Positions 1 through 7,672 of a DNA stretch of 64,000 bases are shown here, piece by piece (position 1 is the stretch's first letter; each line of letters begins with the position of its first letter). A program made the translations under genes and the position numbers. Source of the DNA: Streptomyces sp. NBC_01571 (GTDB lineage Bacteria > Actinomycetota > Actinomycetes > Streptomycetales > Streptomycetaceae); assembly GCF_026339875.1 (NCBI RefSeq), contig NZ_JAPEPZ010000002.1, positions 62,001 to 126,000 on the forward strand. Direction: 5' to 3'. Below the pieces are notes generated by a model that did no database searches, was not told where the DNA came from, and saw only the letters and a program-made list of their open reading frames with translations.

Positions 1-30
1 TCCCGGCGAGGGAACCGCGAGGTCCAGCCT

Positions 31-807
31 TCAGGCGCGAGGCGGTCGGGTCGCGGTCTCCAGGTAGAAGGCGTCGATGCTCCTGACGGCCTGCTCGAAT
101 TCCGCCAGGTTCACGGGCTTGGTCACGTAGGCGTTGGCGTGGCTGTTGTAGGCCCCGACCACGTCGTCCGGCGCGGCGGACGTGGTGAGGACGACCACGG
201 GGATGGTCTGCAGGTCCTCGTCGGCCTTCAGGACCCGGAGCAGATCACGGCCGTTCATCCGGGGCATGTTGAGGTCGAGCACGATGAGGTCGGGACGCAC
301 GCTGCCCGGGGTGCGCAGGTGTTCCAGCGCGGCGACTCCGTCGGTGACCTGGACCAGGTTGCGGGCCCCGCGCTCGGAGAGGGCTTCCTCGATGAGCATG
401 GCGTCGGCGACGTCGTCCTCGACGAGCAGTACGTCGAACGGGCGGGCAGGGGTGGTCATCATCGGATGCTCCGTGGGGGCTTCGTGGGAGTGGTGGAAGA
501 GTCCCGGCCAGCGACGCCGGGCGCCTTGGCGAGTCATGTCGCATGCCTCGCCGATCTGCGGGTATCCGGCCCCTGCCCGAGCGGCGTCCAGGGCCGCGTC
601 CCGCTGGAGCCGCTCGGCGGCCCGCTGGAGGTGGGTCAGTACGTGCAGCAGGGTCAGGGCCCGCGTCGGATCGTCCGCTGACGGGGGATGTGGGGGGTCT
701 TCCAGTAGTTGAAGGGCGATGCGCCGCGCGAGATCATCGACCGCCGCATCCGCGACTGCGGCCGTCTCCTGCGGAGTGGTCCGCACGACGAAGTTCTTGC
801 CAGGCAC
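31..807 (-). CDS. Rcp1-like response regulator with an N-terminal HTH-like extension
   Basis: The C-terminal part (from about residue 117) is a single CheY-like receiver domain: acidic pair after LLVE near residues 130-132, phosphoacceptor Asp178 in the VLDLNMP strand, TT/S near 207-209 and Lys230 before Pro. There is no output domain, as in Rcp1-type regulators that pair with phytochrome-like kinases; the divergent kinase next door has the matching SHDLQEPLR-type histidine box. Residues 1-113 form a separate small helical region ending in an HTH-like stretch (IGEACDMTRQGARRRW). The GTG start at 807 lacks a clear ribosome site, whereas ATG at 462/459 has GGAG about 7 bases upstream, so a receiver-only product of about 143 residues (31..459) may be made, or the two parts may be separate genes fused in frame. 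Confidence 0.8.
   Translation of the reverse strand: MPGKNFVVRTTPQETAAVADAAVDDLARRIALQLLEDPPHPPSADDPTRALTLLHVLTHLQRAAERLQRDAALDAARAGAGYPQIGEACDMTRQGARRRWPGLFHHSHEAPTEHPMMTTPARPFDVLLVEDDVADAMLIEEALSERGARNLVQVTDGVAALEHLRTPGSVRPDLIVLDLNMPRMNGRDLLRVLKADEDLQTIPVVVLTTSAAPDDVVGAYNSHANAYVTKPVNLAEFEQAVRSIDAFYLETATRPPRA
459..475 (-). promoter_or_regulatory. Internal ribosome site and start for the receiver domain
   Basis: On the minus strand a GGAG sits about 7 bases before a tandem ATGATG that opens the receiver domain inside the longer reading frame. It suggests that the response regulator is translated on its own as well as, or instead of, as part of the 258-residue fusion. This is inference from spacing only. 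Confidence 0.45.
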
Positions 808-919
808 ACCCGCACATTAGGCCCCGGACCGCCCCCGCGACAACAACCGTTGTCGATCGCCCCCTACAGTGTGCGCTGCGCCGCTTTGAAGGCGGCCGTC
901 ACAGCGGAGGAGTCAGGGA

Positions 920-2527
920 ATGACCGGCGACGAGAGACCGCCGCGTGCGCGGGAGCTTTCCACGTGGACGACCCGGCGATGGCTTCGTGTCGGGGTGGCC
1001 GTGTCCTTGACCGTCCTGGCCGTGCTCGGAGTCACCGGAGCGTGGATCCTGGGGCGGACGGCGTCGATCAGCGACAACCTCGTGGACGTGAAATCCCCCG
1101 CGCTGACCACCTCGATCCGCCTGGAATCGGCCCTGCTCAACCAGGAGACCGGCATCCGCGGCTATGGGCTCACCGGGACGCCGGACTTCCTCAAGCCCTA
1201 TCAGCAGGGGCTCGCCGAGCAGAAAACGGACATCGCGTCGCTGTCGGAGCTGCTCCGGGGCGACCGGGCAGGTCTTCGCGATCTGAAGGCCGTACAGGAC
1301 GCCGTGGAGAAGTGGCAGTCACGGATCGCCCGGCCGATCGCCGCCTCACCGCCCGGGACGCCCTCACCGCTGACCACCGAACGCGCCGCGGAAGGCAAGA
1401 CGGTCTTCGACACGCTCCGCGCGGCCATGGTCACCCAGCAGGACGGGTTGCGTGCCGCCCGGGCCCAGGCGCGCGCGGACCTGGCCACCACGATGAGGGT
1501 GCGGAACTGGGTGTTCAGCGCGATCGCCGTGGTCATCGCCATCCTCGCGGGCGTGGTCTTCGAGGCACTGCGGCGTGGCATCACCACGCCGCTGGAGCGG
1601 CTCGGGGCGGACGCCCGCGCCATCGCCGACGGCGACTTCGCTCATCCCATCACGCCGACCGGCCCCGCGGACCTGCGTCAGCTGAGCGGCGAGATCGACT
1701 CCATGCGCCAACGGCTCGTGCGGGAACTGGACTTCAGTGAGGAGGCACGGCTGCGCCTCGACGAGCAGTCCACGGAGCTCCAGCGGTCCAACGCCGAGCT
1801 GGAGCAGTTCGCCTACGTGGCCTCCCACGACCTCCAGGAACCACTGCGCAAGGTCTCCAGCTTCACCCAGCTGCTGCAGCGGCGCTACGGAGGTCAGCTC
1901 GACGAGCGGGCCGACCAGTACATCGATTTCGCGGTCGACGGAGCGAATCGCATGCAGACCCTCATCAACGACCTGCTCGACTTCTCCCGCGTCGGCCGCG
2001 TCCACCACGCCCACCAGAGCGTGGACCTCGACTCGGTGATGAAGCGGAGCCTTTCCGCGCTCAGCGTCAGCATCGAGGAGGCGGGCGCGGTGATCACCCA
2101 GGACGAGCTGCCGACACTGGTCGCCGACCCCACCCAGATGGGCATGCTGTGGCAGAACCTGATCGGCAACGCCGTCAAGTTCCGCCGCCCGCAGGAGGCA
2201 CCGAAGATCCACGTGTCCGCCGTGCGGGACGGTGCGCTGTGGCGGTTCGCGGTCACCGACAACGGAATCGGCATCGCCCCCGAGTACGCCGAGAAGGTGT
2301 TCGTGATCTTCCAGCGGCTCCACACCAAGGACGCCTACCACGGCAGTGGCATCGGACTCGCGATGTGCAGGAAGATCGTGGAATTCCACGGCGGGACCAT
2401 CTTCGTCGACCCGGAGTACACGGGGGGCACCCGCATCACGTTCACCCTGGCCGGTGAACCCGTGGAGACGGGCCTCCCCTCCACCGCTGCGGAGGAGACC
2501 CGTTCCGGCGCGCAGCCGACGGCTTGA
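920..2527 (+). CDS. CHASE3-HAMP sensor histidine kinase, Cph1-like catalytic core
   Basis: Membrane sensor kinase of 535 residues. It has a transmembrane helix near 23-44, an extracytoplasmic CHASE3 domain (about 50-190, with the typical NQETGIRGYGLTG signature), a second transmembrane helix near 197-215, HAMP (about 216-270), a coiled linker, and a HisKA domain with the phosphoacceptor His303 in ASHDLQEPLRK. The HATPase has an N box around Asn413-Asn417, G1 DNGIGI (447-452) and G2 GSGIGL (475-480). GGAGGAG lies just upstream of ATG. It is divergent from the receiver-only response regulator at 31-807, the probable partner in a phosphorelay. The signal sensed by CHASE3 cannot be told from sequence. 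Confidence 0.92.
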   Translation: MTGDERPPRARELSTWTTRRWLRVGVAVSLTVLAVLGVTGAWILGRTASISDNLVDVKSPALTTSIRLESALLNQETGIRGYGLTGTPDFLKPYQQGLAEQKTDIASLSELLRGDRAGLRDLKAVQDAVEKWQSRIARPIAASPPGTPSPLTTERAAEGKTVFDTLRAAMVTQQDGLRAARAQARADLATTMRVRNWVFSAIAVVIAILAGVVFEALRRGITTPLERLGADARAIADGDFAHPITPTGPADLRQLSGEIDSMRQRLVRELDFSEEARLRLDEQSTELQRSNAELEQFAYVASHDLQEPLRKVSSFTQLLQRRYGGQLDERADQYIDFAVDGANRMQTLINDLLDFSRVGRVHHAHQSVDLDSVMKRSLSALSVSIEEAGAVITQDELPTLVADPTQMGMLWQNLIGNAVKFRRPQEAPKIHVSAVRDGALWRFAVTDNGIGIAPEYAEKVFVIFQRLHTKDAYHGSGIGLAMCRKIVEFHGGTIFVDPEYTGGTRITFTLAGEPVETGLPSTAAEETRSGAQPTA

Positions 2528-2575
2528 CCGGGGCGTTGGCCGGGGCGGTGCCCGTGATCACCGCCACTGGTGGCG

Positions 2576-3400
2576 TCATCCGGGCGACCGCTCCGGGAGT
2601 GTCCTGGTGAACGGGGTGACCGGGCGTTCAAGGCGGTCGCCGTCCACGGTGATGTCCACCGCCTCGTTGTAGAAGGCGAGGAGGTCCTTGACGGCGCCCA
2701 CCGCGGGCAGCGGCTCCGGGTAGCTCCAGACGATGTTCGGCGGGGTGTCGGGAACTCCGGCCTCTCCTCGCCACGACCAGTACGCGGCGGTCCCCTTGTA
2801 GGGGCAGCCGGTGCTGTGGCGGGTCGGTTCGAACAGTTCCATCCGGACGTCCTCGCGCGGCATGTAGTACCGCGTCGGCAGGCCGGTCTCGAAGAGCAGG
2901 ACCGGGTGGTGGGTGTCGGCGACGACCGTACCGTCGATCTCGACCCGGACGTGGCGGCGGCTGGGGATGGCGTCCACCCGTTTGTGCGGGTCGCGGGGGT
3001 GGATGAAGATCTCTTCCTCCTCCTCGTACCAGTGGTCCAGGCCCCGTCCGACGCGTCGGAACCACTCGAAGGCGATGTGTCCGGCCAGGTCGTCGGCCGG
3101 AAACGTCCAGGCCGCGTTCTCCAGCAGTTCGCCGTCGACCTCCAGGTCGTAGAAGATCCGCGATCCGGTGTGGGTGCCGGTCAGCGGGTGCTTCGCGGGG
3201 CGCAGCAGGTCCTCGCGGACCTCCTCGCGCGGGAAGGCGTACAGCGGAACCGGCACCCGTGGTTCCCACACGAGGACGGGGTGCCTGCTGTCGACGACGG
3301 GGATGTTTCCCTTGCGGCCGCGTACCCAGCGTGCGCTCGGCTCCCACAGAAGGCCTTCGGGGGTGGTTCTGACGTCCGGGGCGGTGGGAAACGTGATCAT
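2576..3400 (-). CDS. Tandem DUF427 domain protein
   Basis: Protein of 274 residues with two DUF427 units: an N-terminal one (about 25-125) containing DSRHPVLVWEP and a C-terminal one (about 135-230) with THHPVLLFE, YYMPREDV and the strongly conserved CPYKG-x-A-x-YW segment. The biochemical role of DUF427 proteins is not established. ATG at 3400 was chosen because GGAGAG precedes it at a normal distance; the frame stays open to 3562 but that extension looks non-coding. It is a single gene converging with the kinase upstream and divergent from the BrkB-type gene. Confidence 0.85.
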   Translation of the reverse strand: MITFPTAPDVRTTPEGLLWEPSARWVRGRKGNIPVVDSRHPVLVWEPRVPVPLYAFPREEVREDLLRPAKHPLTGTHTGSRIFYDLEVDGELLENAAWTFPADDLAGHIAFEWFRRVGRGLDHWYEEEEEIFIHPRDPHKRVDAIPSRRHVRVEIDGTVVADTHHPVLLFETGLPTRYYMPREDVRMELFEPTRHSTGCPYKGTAAYWSWRGEAGVPDTPPNIVWSYPEPLPAVGAVKDLLAFYNEAVDITVDGDRLERPVTPFTRTLPERSPG

Positions 3401-3560
3401 GACCAGCTCTCCTTCAGCTTGCTCGCCGCGGTGACTTCGGCATGTCCTCGCCCGCCGGCGTCGAGCCGTCGGGGTTGGCCTCTCCACCCTGCGCCGAGTG
3501 TTCTCGAGGTCCTGATCGAGCCAAACACATCCCGGGCGGCTCAGGGGGTACCCGGCCGCC

Positions 3561-4610
3561 ATGGCGAAGCTGCATCTTCCAGGGCGAAAAGATCACCGCG
3601 GCAGGGACGAGGTACTGCCGCCGGAGGAGGTCGGCCCGGAACCGGAGGTGGAGCGAGCGGCACCGGACACTCCGGCGAAGCTGCCGAAGCGTGCGTGGGG
3701 CGCGGCGCTGAAGGGTGCCCTGCGCGAGTTCAAGGACGACGAGCTGGCCGACCGGGCGGCGGCGCTGACGTACTACGGGGTGCTGTCGCTGTTCCCGGCG
3801 CTGCTGGTGCTCGTGTCCCTGCTGGGCGTCATCGGCAGGTCGGCGGCGGACAGGGTGCTGACCAACCTCAGGCAGCTCACCCCCGGCTCGGCCCACGACA
3901 TCATCACCCGGGCCGTGGACCAACTGCAGAACAGCTCCGGCGCGGGCTCGGTCGTGGCGATCGTCGGCATCGTACTGGCGGTGTGGTCTGCGTCCGGCTA
4001 CGTGGCGGCGTTCATCCGCGCCGCGAACGCCGTCTACGACATGCCGGAGGGTCGTCCGCTGTGGAAGATTCTGCCGGTGCGCGTCGGTGTGACCGTCGCG
4101 CTGATGATCCTCGCGGTCGCCGGCTCGGTCATCGTGGTCTTCTCCGGCGGCGTGGCCCGGCAGGCCGGGAGCGCGCTGGGCGTGGGAGACACGGGACTGG
4201 CGGTGTGGTCGGTCGCGAAATGGCCCGTGCTGGTCGTTCTGGTCACCGTCATGATCGCGATCCTGTACTGGGCGAGCCCGAACGCCAAGGTGAAAGGGTT
4301 CCGCTGGATCACACCGGGCAGCTTCCTCGCCCTCGTGATCTGGATGATCGCCTCCACCGGATTCGCGTTCTATGTAGCCAATTTCGCGTCCTACAACAGG
4401 ACCTACGGCACGATGGCCGGGGTCATCGTCTTCCTGGTGTGGCTGTGGATGACCAACCTGGCGATCCTGCTGGGTCTGGAGTTCGACGCCGAGACGATCC
4501 GCCAGCGGGCCATCGCCGGCGGTCATCCGCCGGAGGCGGAGCCCTATACCCAGCCGCGCGACACCCGCACGTGGGACGAGGAGGACCGCCGTCGGCTCGG
4601 CGACATCTGA
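3561..4610 (+). CDS. YihY/BrkB-family inner membrane protein
   Basis: Integral membrane protein of 349 residues. A charged N-terminal tail of about 60 residues is followed by the family signature DRAAALTYYGVLSLFPALL (about 64-82) and six predicted membrane helices to about residue 310, including YGTMAGVIVFLVWLWMTNLAILLG. Members were once called ribonuclease BN by mistake; the real function is unknown, possibly transport or envelope stress. The start ATG lacks a strong ribosome site, so a downstream start within the charged tail is possible. The cytoplasmic C-terminus is acidic. Confidence 0.88.
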   Translation: MAKLHLPGRKDHRGRDEVLPPEEVGPEPEVERAAPDTPAKLPKRAWGAALKGALREFKDDELADRAAALTYYGVLSLFPALLVLVSLLGVIGRSAADRVLTNLRQLTPGSAHDIITRAVDQLQNSSGAGSVVAIVGIVLAVWSASGYVAAFIRAANAVYDMPEGRPLWKILPVRVGVTVALMILAVAGSVIVVFSGGVARQAGSALGVGDTGLAVWSVAKWPVLVVLVTVMIAILYWASPNAKVKGFRWITPGSFLALVIWMIASTGFAFYVANFASYNRTYGTMAGVIVFLVWLWMTNLAILLGLEFDAETIRQRAIAGGHPPEAEPYTQPRDTRTWDEEDRRRLGDI

Positions 4611-4866
4611 CCGCGCCCCACGGCCGATACGGGGCCGGGCACAGCGACTCGCACGCCGCACCGTCCGGCACTGCGGCGACAGCACGGAGTGGGGCGGTTG
4701 CGCCGTCGGATCCGGCGTGCGCCGGTATCCCGGCGCAGGGAAGCCTGGTTGATTCGCAGTTGCTGCCCTGAACTGCCCGGTCGGGGGTACTCGACTCCTC
4801 ACTGACTGCCGTGGCTCAGCACAGGGCCCGGCGGTGACCGAGATATCTGGTGGGAGGTGATGTGCC

Positions 4867-5304
4867 GTGTCGAGTGTGCGGTCGCACGTGGACGGGCCCG
4901 ACAGGCAGGCGCAGGGGTCCGGATCGGATCAGGTGGGTGAGCTGGTGCACCGGGCTTCGCAGCAGCTGACCGAGCTGGTCCGGGGCGAACTCCGTCTGGC
5001 GCAGGCGGAGATGAAGGAGAAGGGCAGGCACTACGGCAAGAGCGGCGGGCTGTTCGGGGGCGCCGGGATCGTGGGCTTCCTGATGCTGGAAGCCCTGGTG
5101 GTCGCCGCGATCGCCGCCCTGGCCGTGCCGCTGCCGGTGTGGGCCGCGGCGCTGATCATCACCGCGGTGCTGGGCGTGATCGCCGCGGTCCTGGCTCTGA
5201 CCGGGAAGAAGCAGGTCAGTCAGGCGGCGCCGCCCGTGCCCGAGCAGACCATCGACAACGTGAAGGCCGATGTGGCCGAGATCAAGAGGAGTGCCCACCG
5301 ATGA
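4867..5304 (+). CDS. DUF1469 (phage holin superfamily III-like) membrane protein
   Basis: Protein of 145 residues with an amphipathic N-terminal helix (VGELVHRASQQLTELVRGELRLAQAEMKEK, split here by function rather than as a motif) followed by two hydrophobic helices near 58-82 and 86-108: the actinobacterial DUF1469 layout. GTG at 4867 has GGGAGG about 8 bases upstream. Its TGA overlaps the ATG of the DUF3618 gene (ATGA), and the DUF4235 gene follows within 6 bases, so the three form a tight operon usually associated with membrane or osmotic stress in actinobacteria. Molecular function is unknown. Confidence 0.85.
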   Translation: MSSVRSHVDGPDRQAQGSGSDQVGELVHRASQQLTELVRGELRLAQAEMKEKGRHYGKSGGLFGGAGIVGFLMLEALVVAAIAALAVPLPVWAAALIITAVLGVIAAVLALTGKKQVSQAAPPVPEQTIDNVKADVAEIKRSAHR

Positions 5305-5750
5305 GCAACCCGTCCGACCACGACCAGACCGCCGCCACCCCGGAAGAGCTGCGTGAGCAGGTCGAGCAGACCCGTGCCGAGCTCGGGGAGACGGTCCAGG
5401 CCCTGGCCGACAAGACCGACGTCAAGGCCCGGGCCAGGGAGAAGACCGCCGAGGTCAAGGAGCAGACCGTGGCCAAGGCCGGGGAGCTGAAGGCCAAGGC
5501 CGCCCAGGCCGCGCACTCGGTCCAGGACAAGCTGCCCGACCAGGTCAAGGAGAAGGCGGCCCAGACCGCCGCCCAGGTCCGGGAGAAGACCGCCCAGGCC
5601 GGGAGTGTGTGGGAGGAGAAGGTTCCCGAGCCGGTCCAGCTGCAGGCCGCCCAGGGCGCCCGGGCGGTACGGGACAACCGCAAGCTGCTGGTGGCAGCCG
5701 GGGGCGCGACGGCTCTCGCGTGGCTGATGTTCCGCCGTAAGAAGGGCTGA
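5301..5750 (+). CDS. DUF3618 domain protein
   Basis: Protein of 149 residues. The N-terminal DUF3618 motif is EELREQVEQTRAELGETVQALADKTDVKAR (two helices, quoted in part), followed by a long run of Lys/Ala/Glu-rich imperfect repeats (KAREKTAEVKE, KLPDQVKEKAAQ) resembling LEA-type amphipathic helices. A C-terminal hydrophobic segment (LLVAAGGATALAWLMF) before RRKKG probably anchors it in the membrane. It overlaps the DUF1469 gene by 4 bases. A membrane-associated structural or stress role is likely from context; no enzyme motif is visible. Confidence 0.85.
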   Translation: MSNPSDHDQTAATPEELREQVEQTRAELGETVQALADKTDVKARAREKTAEVKEQTVAKAGELKAKAAQAAHSVQDKLPDQVKEKAAQTAAQVREKTAQAGSVWEEKVPEPVQLQAAQGARAVRDNRKLLVAAGGATALAWLMFRRKKG

Positions 5751-5755
5751 AGCCG

Positions 5756-6022
5756 GTGAAAGCCTCGAAGGTAGCCTACAAACCGGTCGGCCTCGCTCTG
5801 GGCGCCGCCGGCGGCTTGCTCGCCGGCATGGCCTTCAAGCAGGCCTGGAAGATACTCGCCCACGCCGAGGACACCCCCAACGCCACCGACGAGAACCGCT
5901 CTTGGCGTGAGGTCCTGCTCGCCGCCACGCTGCAGGGTGCGATCTTCGCCGGAGTCAAAGCGGCTGTCGACCGCGCCGGTGCCACCGCCACTCGCCGCGT
6001 GACCGGTACCTGGCCGGGCTGA
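5756..6022 (+). CDS. DUF4235 domain protein
   Basis: Small protein of 88 residues with the DUF4235 pattern: an N-terminal glycine-rich hydrophobic helix (PVGLALGAAGGLLAGMAF, about 12-29), a central WREVLLAATLQGAIFAGVKAAVDR helix (about 50-72, quoted in part) and a short basic tail. The GTG start lies 5 bases after the DUF3618 stop, so it is translationally coupled to that operon. Likely a small membrane protein; function unknown. Confidence 0.82.
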   Translation: MKASKVAYKPVGLALGAAGGLLAGMAFKQAWKILAHAEDTPNATDENRSWREVLLAATLQGAIFAGVKAAVDRAGATATRRVTGTWPG

Positions 6023-6278
6023 CGTCCGAGCTGACAACTCTTGCTGACGGCGGTCGGGCGCAGGGAGCCTGCACCGATCCGACCGATGACCGTCGGCACC
6101 AGCGCACGGAAGTCCCCGGCCGCAGCGGCGCGGGGGCTTCCGGCGTTCCCTGCGCCGCTCCGAAAAAGCGGTGTCGTGAGTCCCTGGTATGGCTCAAGGG
6201 ACGGGGACGTACGGACGCATGGGGCGGACACACGCGGCTACCTCAACGACTCCCCCGTCCCCTGTGGAAGAGAGACAC

Positions 6279-7586
6279 GTGCCCGAGAAGAATGTCTTTG
6301 TGATCGGCCTGGACGAAGCGAACCTCCCCACGCTGAACGCGGTACCGGACGCGAAAGAGCTGCGCTTCCACCCCCTGCTGACCATCGAGGAACTGCAGGG
6401 CGGCGAAGTGTCGGTGGCGGCCTTGCTGGAGAAGGCGCGGAGCGTGCTGGACGCGTTCGACGGGACCATAGACGCGATCGTCGGCTACTGGGACTTCCCT
6501 GTCAGCACCCTCGTGCCGATGCTGAGTGAGCGGTACAGCACGCGCAGCACCAGCCTGGAGTCGGTGGTCAAGTGCGAGCACAAGTACTGGAGCAGGCTCG
6601 AGCAGCAGAAGGTGACCGACAGGCATCCGCGGTTCGGGCGGGTCGACCTCGAGGCCGACGACCCGCGTCCGCCGGAGGGTGTGCGCTTCCCCATGTGGCT
6701 GAAGCCCGCGCTCGCCTACTCCTCGGAACTCGCTTTCGGAGTCAAGGACATGGACGAGTTCCGCACGGCGGTCGCCGAGATCCGCGAGGGCATGTCCCGT
6801 GTCGGCCGCCCCTTCGAGTACGTCCTCGACCGGCTCACCCTCCCGCCGGAGATGGACGGGGTCGGCGGCGAGGTGTGTCTGGCGGAGGAGGAGATGTCGG
6901 GCATCCAGGTCGCGGTGGAAGGCTATGTCCACCTCGGCGAGGTCACCGTCTACGGTGCGCTCGACTCGATCAACTACCCCGACTCCCCCTGCTTCCTGCG
7001 CCATCAGTACCCGTCGGCACTGCCCGAGCCGGCGATCAGGCAGCTGCACGATGTCACGCGGCGGGTGATGAGCCGGATCGGCTTCGATTCGGCGACCTTC
7101 AGCGTGGAGTACTTCTACGACCCGCGGACCGGGCAGATCAGCCTGCTGGAGATCAACCCACGGCACTCGCAGTCGCACGCGGAGCTCTTCGAGTACGTCG
7201 ACGGCGTGCCCAACCACCACTGCATGGTCAGCCTGGCCCTCGGCCGGGACCCGCTCATGCCGCACCGGGCCGGGCCGTACGCGATGGCGGCGAAGTGGTA
7301 CCACCGCTGGTTCGCGAACGGAGTCGTCCACGACGTGCCCACGGCCGACGATCTGCGCCGCATCGAGCGGGAGATCCCGGGCGTACGCATCGACATCGTG
7401 CCCGCCGAAGGCGCACGCCTGTCGGAGCTGCCCGGTCAGGACAGCTACAGCCACGAGCTGGCACACATCTTCACCGGTGGTGACAGCGAGCAGGACCTCA
7501 GGGAGAAGTACGACCGTTGTGTGGCCGCGCTGGGGCTCACCTTCGACGAGACCACACCGGGCGGACGCGACCAGAAGAACGTCTGA
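6279..7586 (+). CDS. ATP-grasp domain ligase
   Basis: Protein of 435 residues. An N-terminal Rossmann-like part (KNVFVIGLDEANLPTL) precedes an ATP-grasp fold: MWLKPALAYSS lysine strand, an acidic VCLAEEEMSG segment, and the metal-binding LLEINPRHSQSHAE motif with the Glu and Asn expected of ATP-grasp carboxylate-amine ligases. The substrate is not predictable. GTG at 6279 was chosen because GGAAGAG precedes it and the upstream 30 codons (to ATG at 6189) look non-coding. It is followed after 86 bases by a CocE-type hydrolase on the same strand, suggesting a ligase/hydrolase pair acting on the same amide- or ester-linked compound. Confidence 0.85.
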   Translation: MPEKNVFVIGLDEANLPTLNAVPDAKELRFHPLLTIEELQGGEVSVAALLEKARSVLDAFDGTIDAIVGYWDFPVSTLVPMLSERYSTRSTSLESVVKCEHKYWSRLEQQKVTDRHPRFGRVDLEADDPRPPEGVRFPMWLKPALAYSSELAFGVKDMDEFRTAVAEIREGMSRVGRPFEYVLDRLTLPPEMDGVGGEVCLAEEEMSGIQVAVEGYVHLGEVTVYGALDSINYPDSPCFLRHQYPSALPEPAIRQLHDVTRRVMSRIGFDSATFSVEYFYDPRTGQISLLEINPRHSQSHAELFEYVDGVPNHHCMVSLALGRDPLMPHRAGPYAMAAKWYHRWFANGVVHDVPTADDLRRIEREIPGVRIDIVPAEGARLSELPGQDSYSHELAHIFTGGDSEQDLREKYDRCVAALGLTFDETTPGGRDQKNV

Positions 7587-7672
7587 ACACCGGCCCGCCG
7601 CCCGACCGCCCGCAACCGCCCCTCCGACGACGAGGCCCGGGTATGCGGCGAGGAGAGGAGCAACACCGACAC

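Noticed and set aside
4770..4866. A SigB-type promoter before the DUF1469 operon
   Set aside because: A GGGTAC is present near 4786 but no GNNT -35 element lies at 14-16 bases; spacing does not fit.
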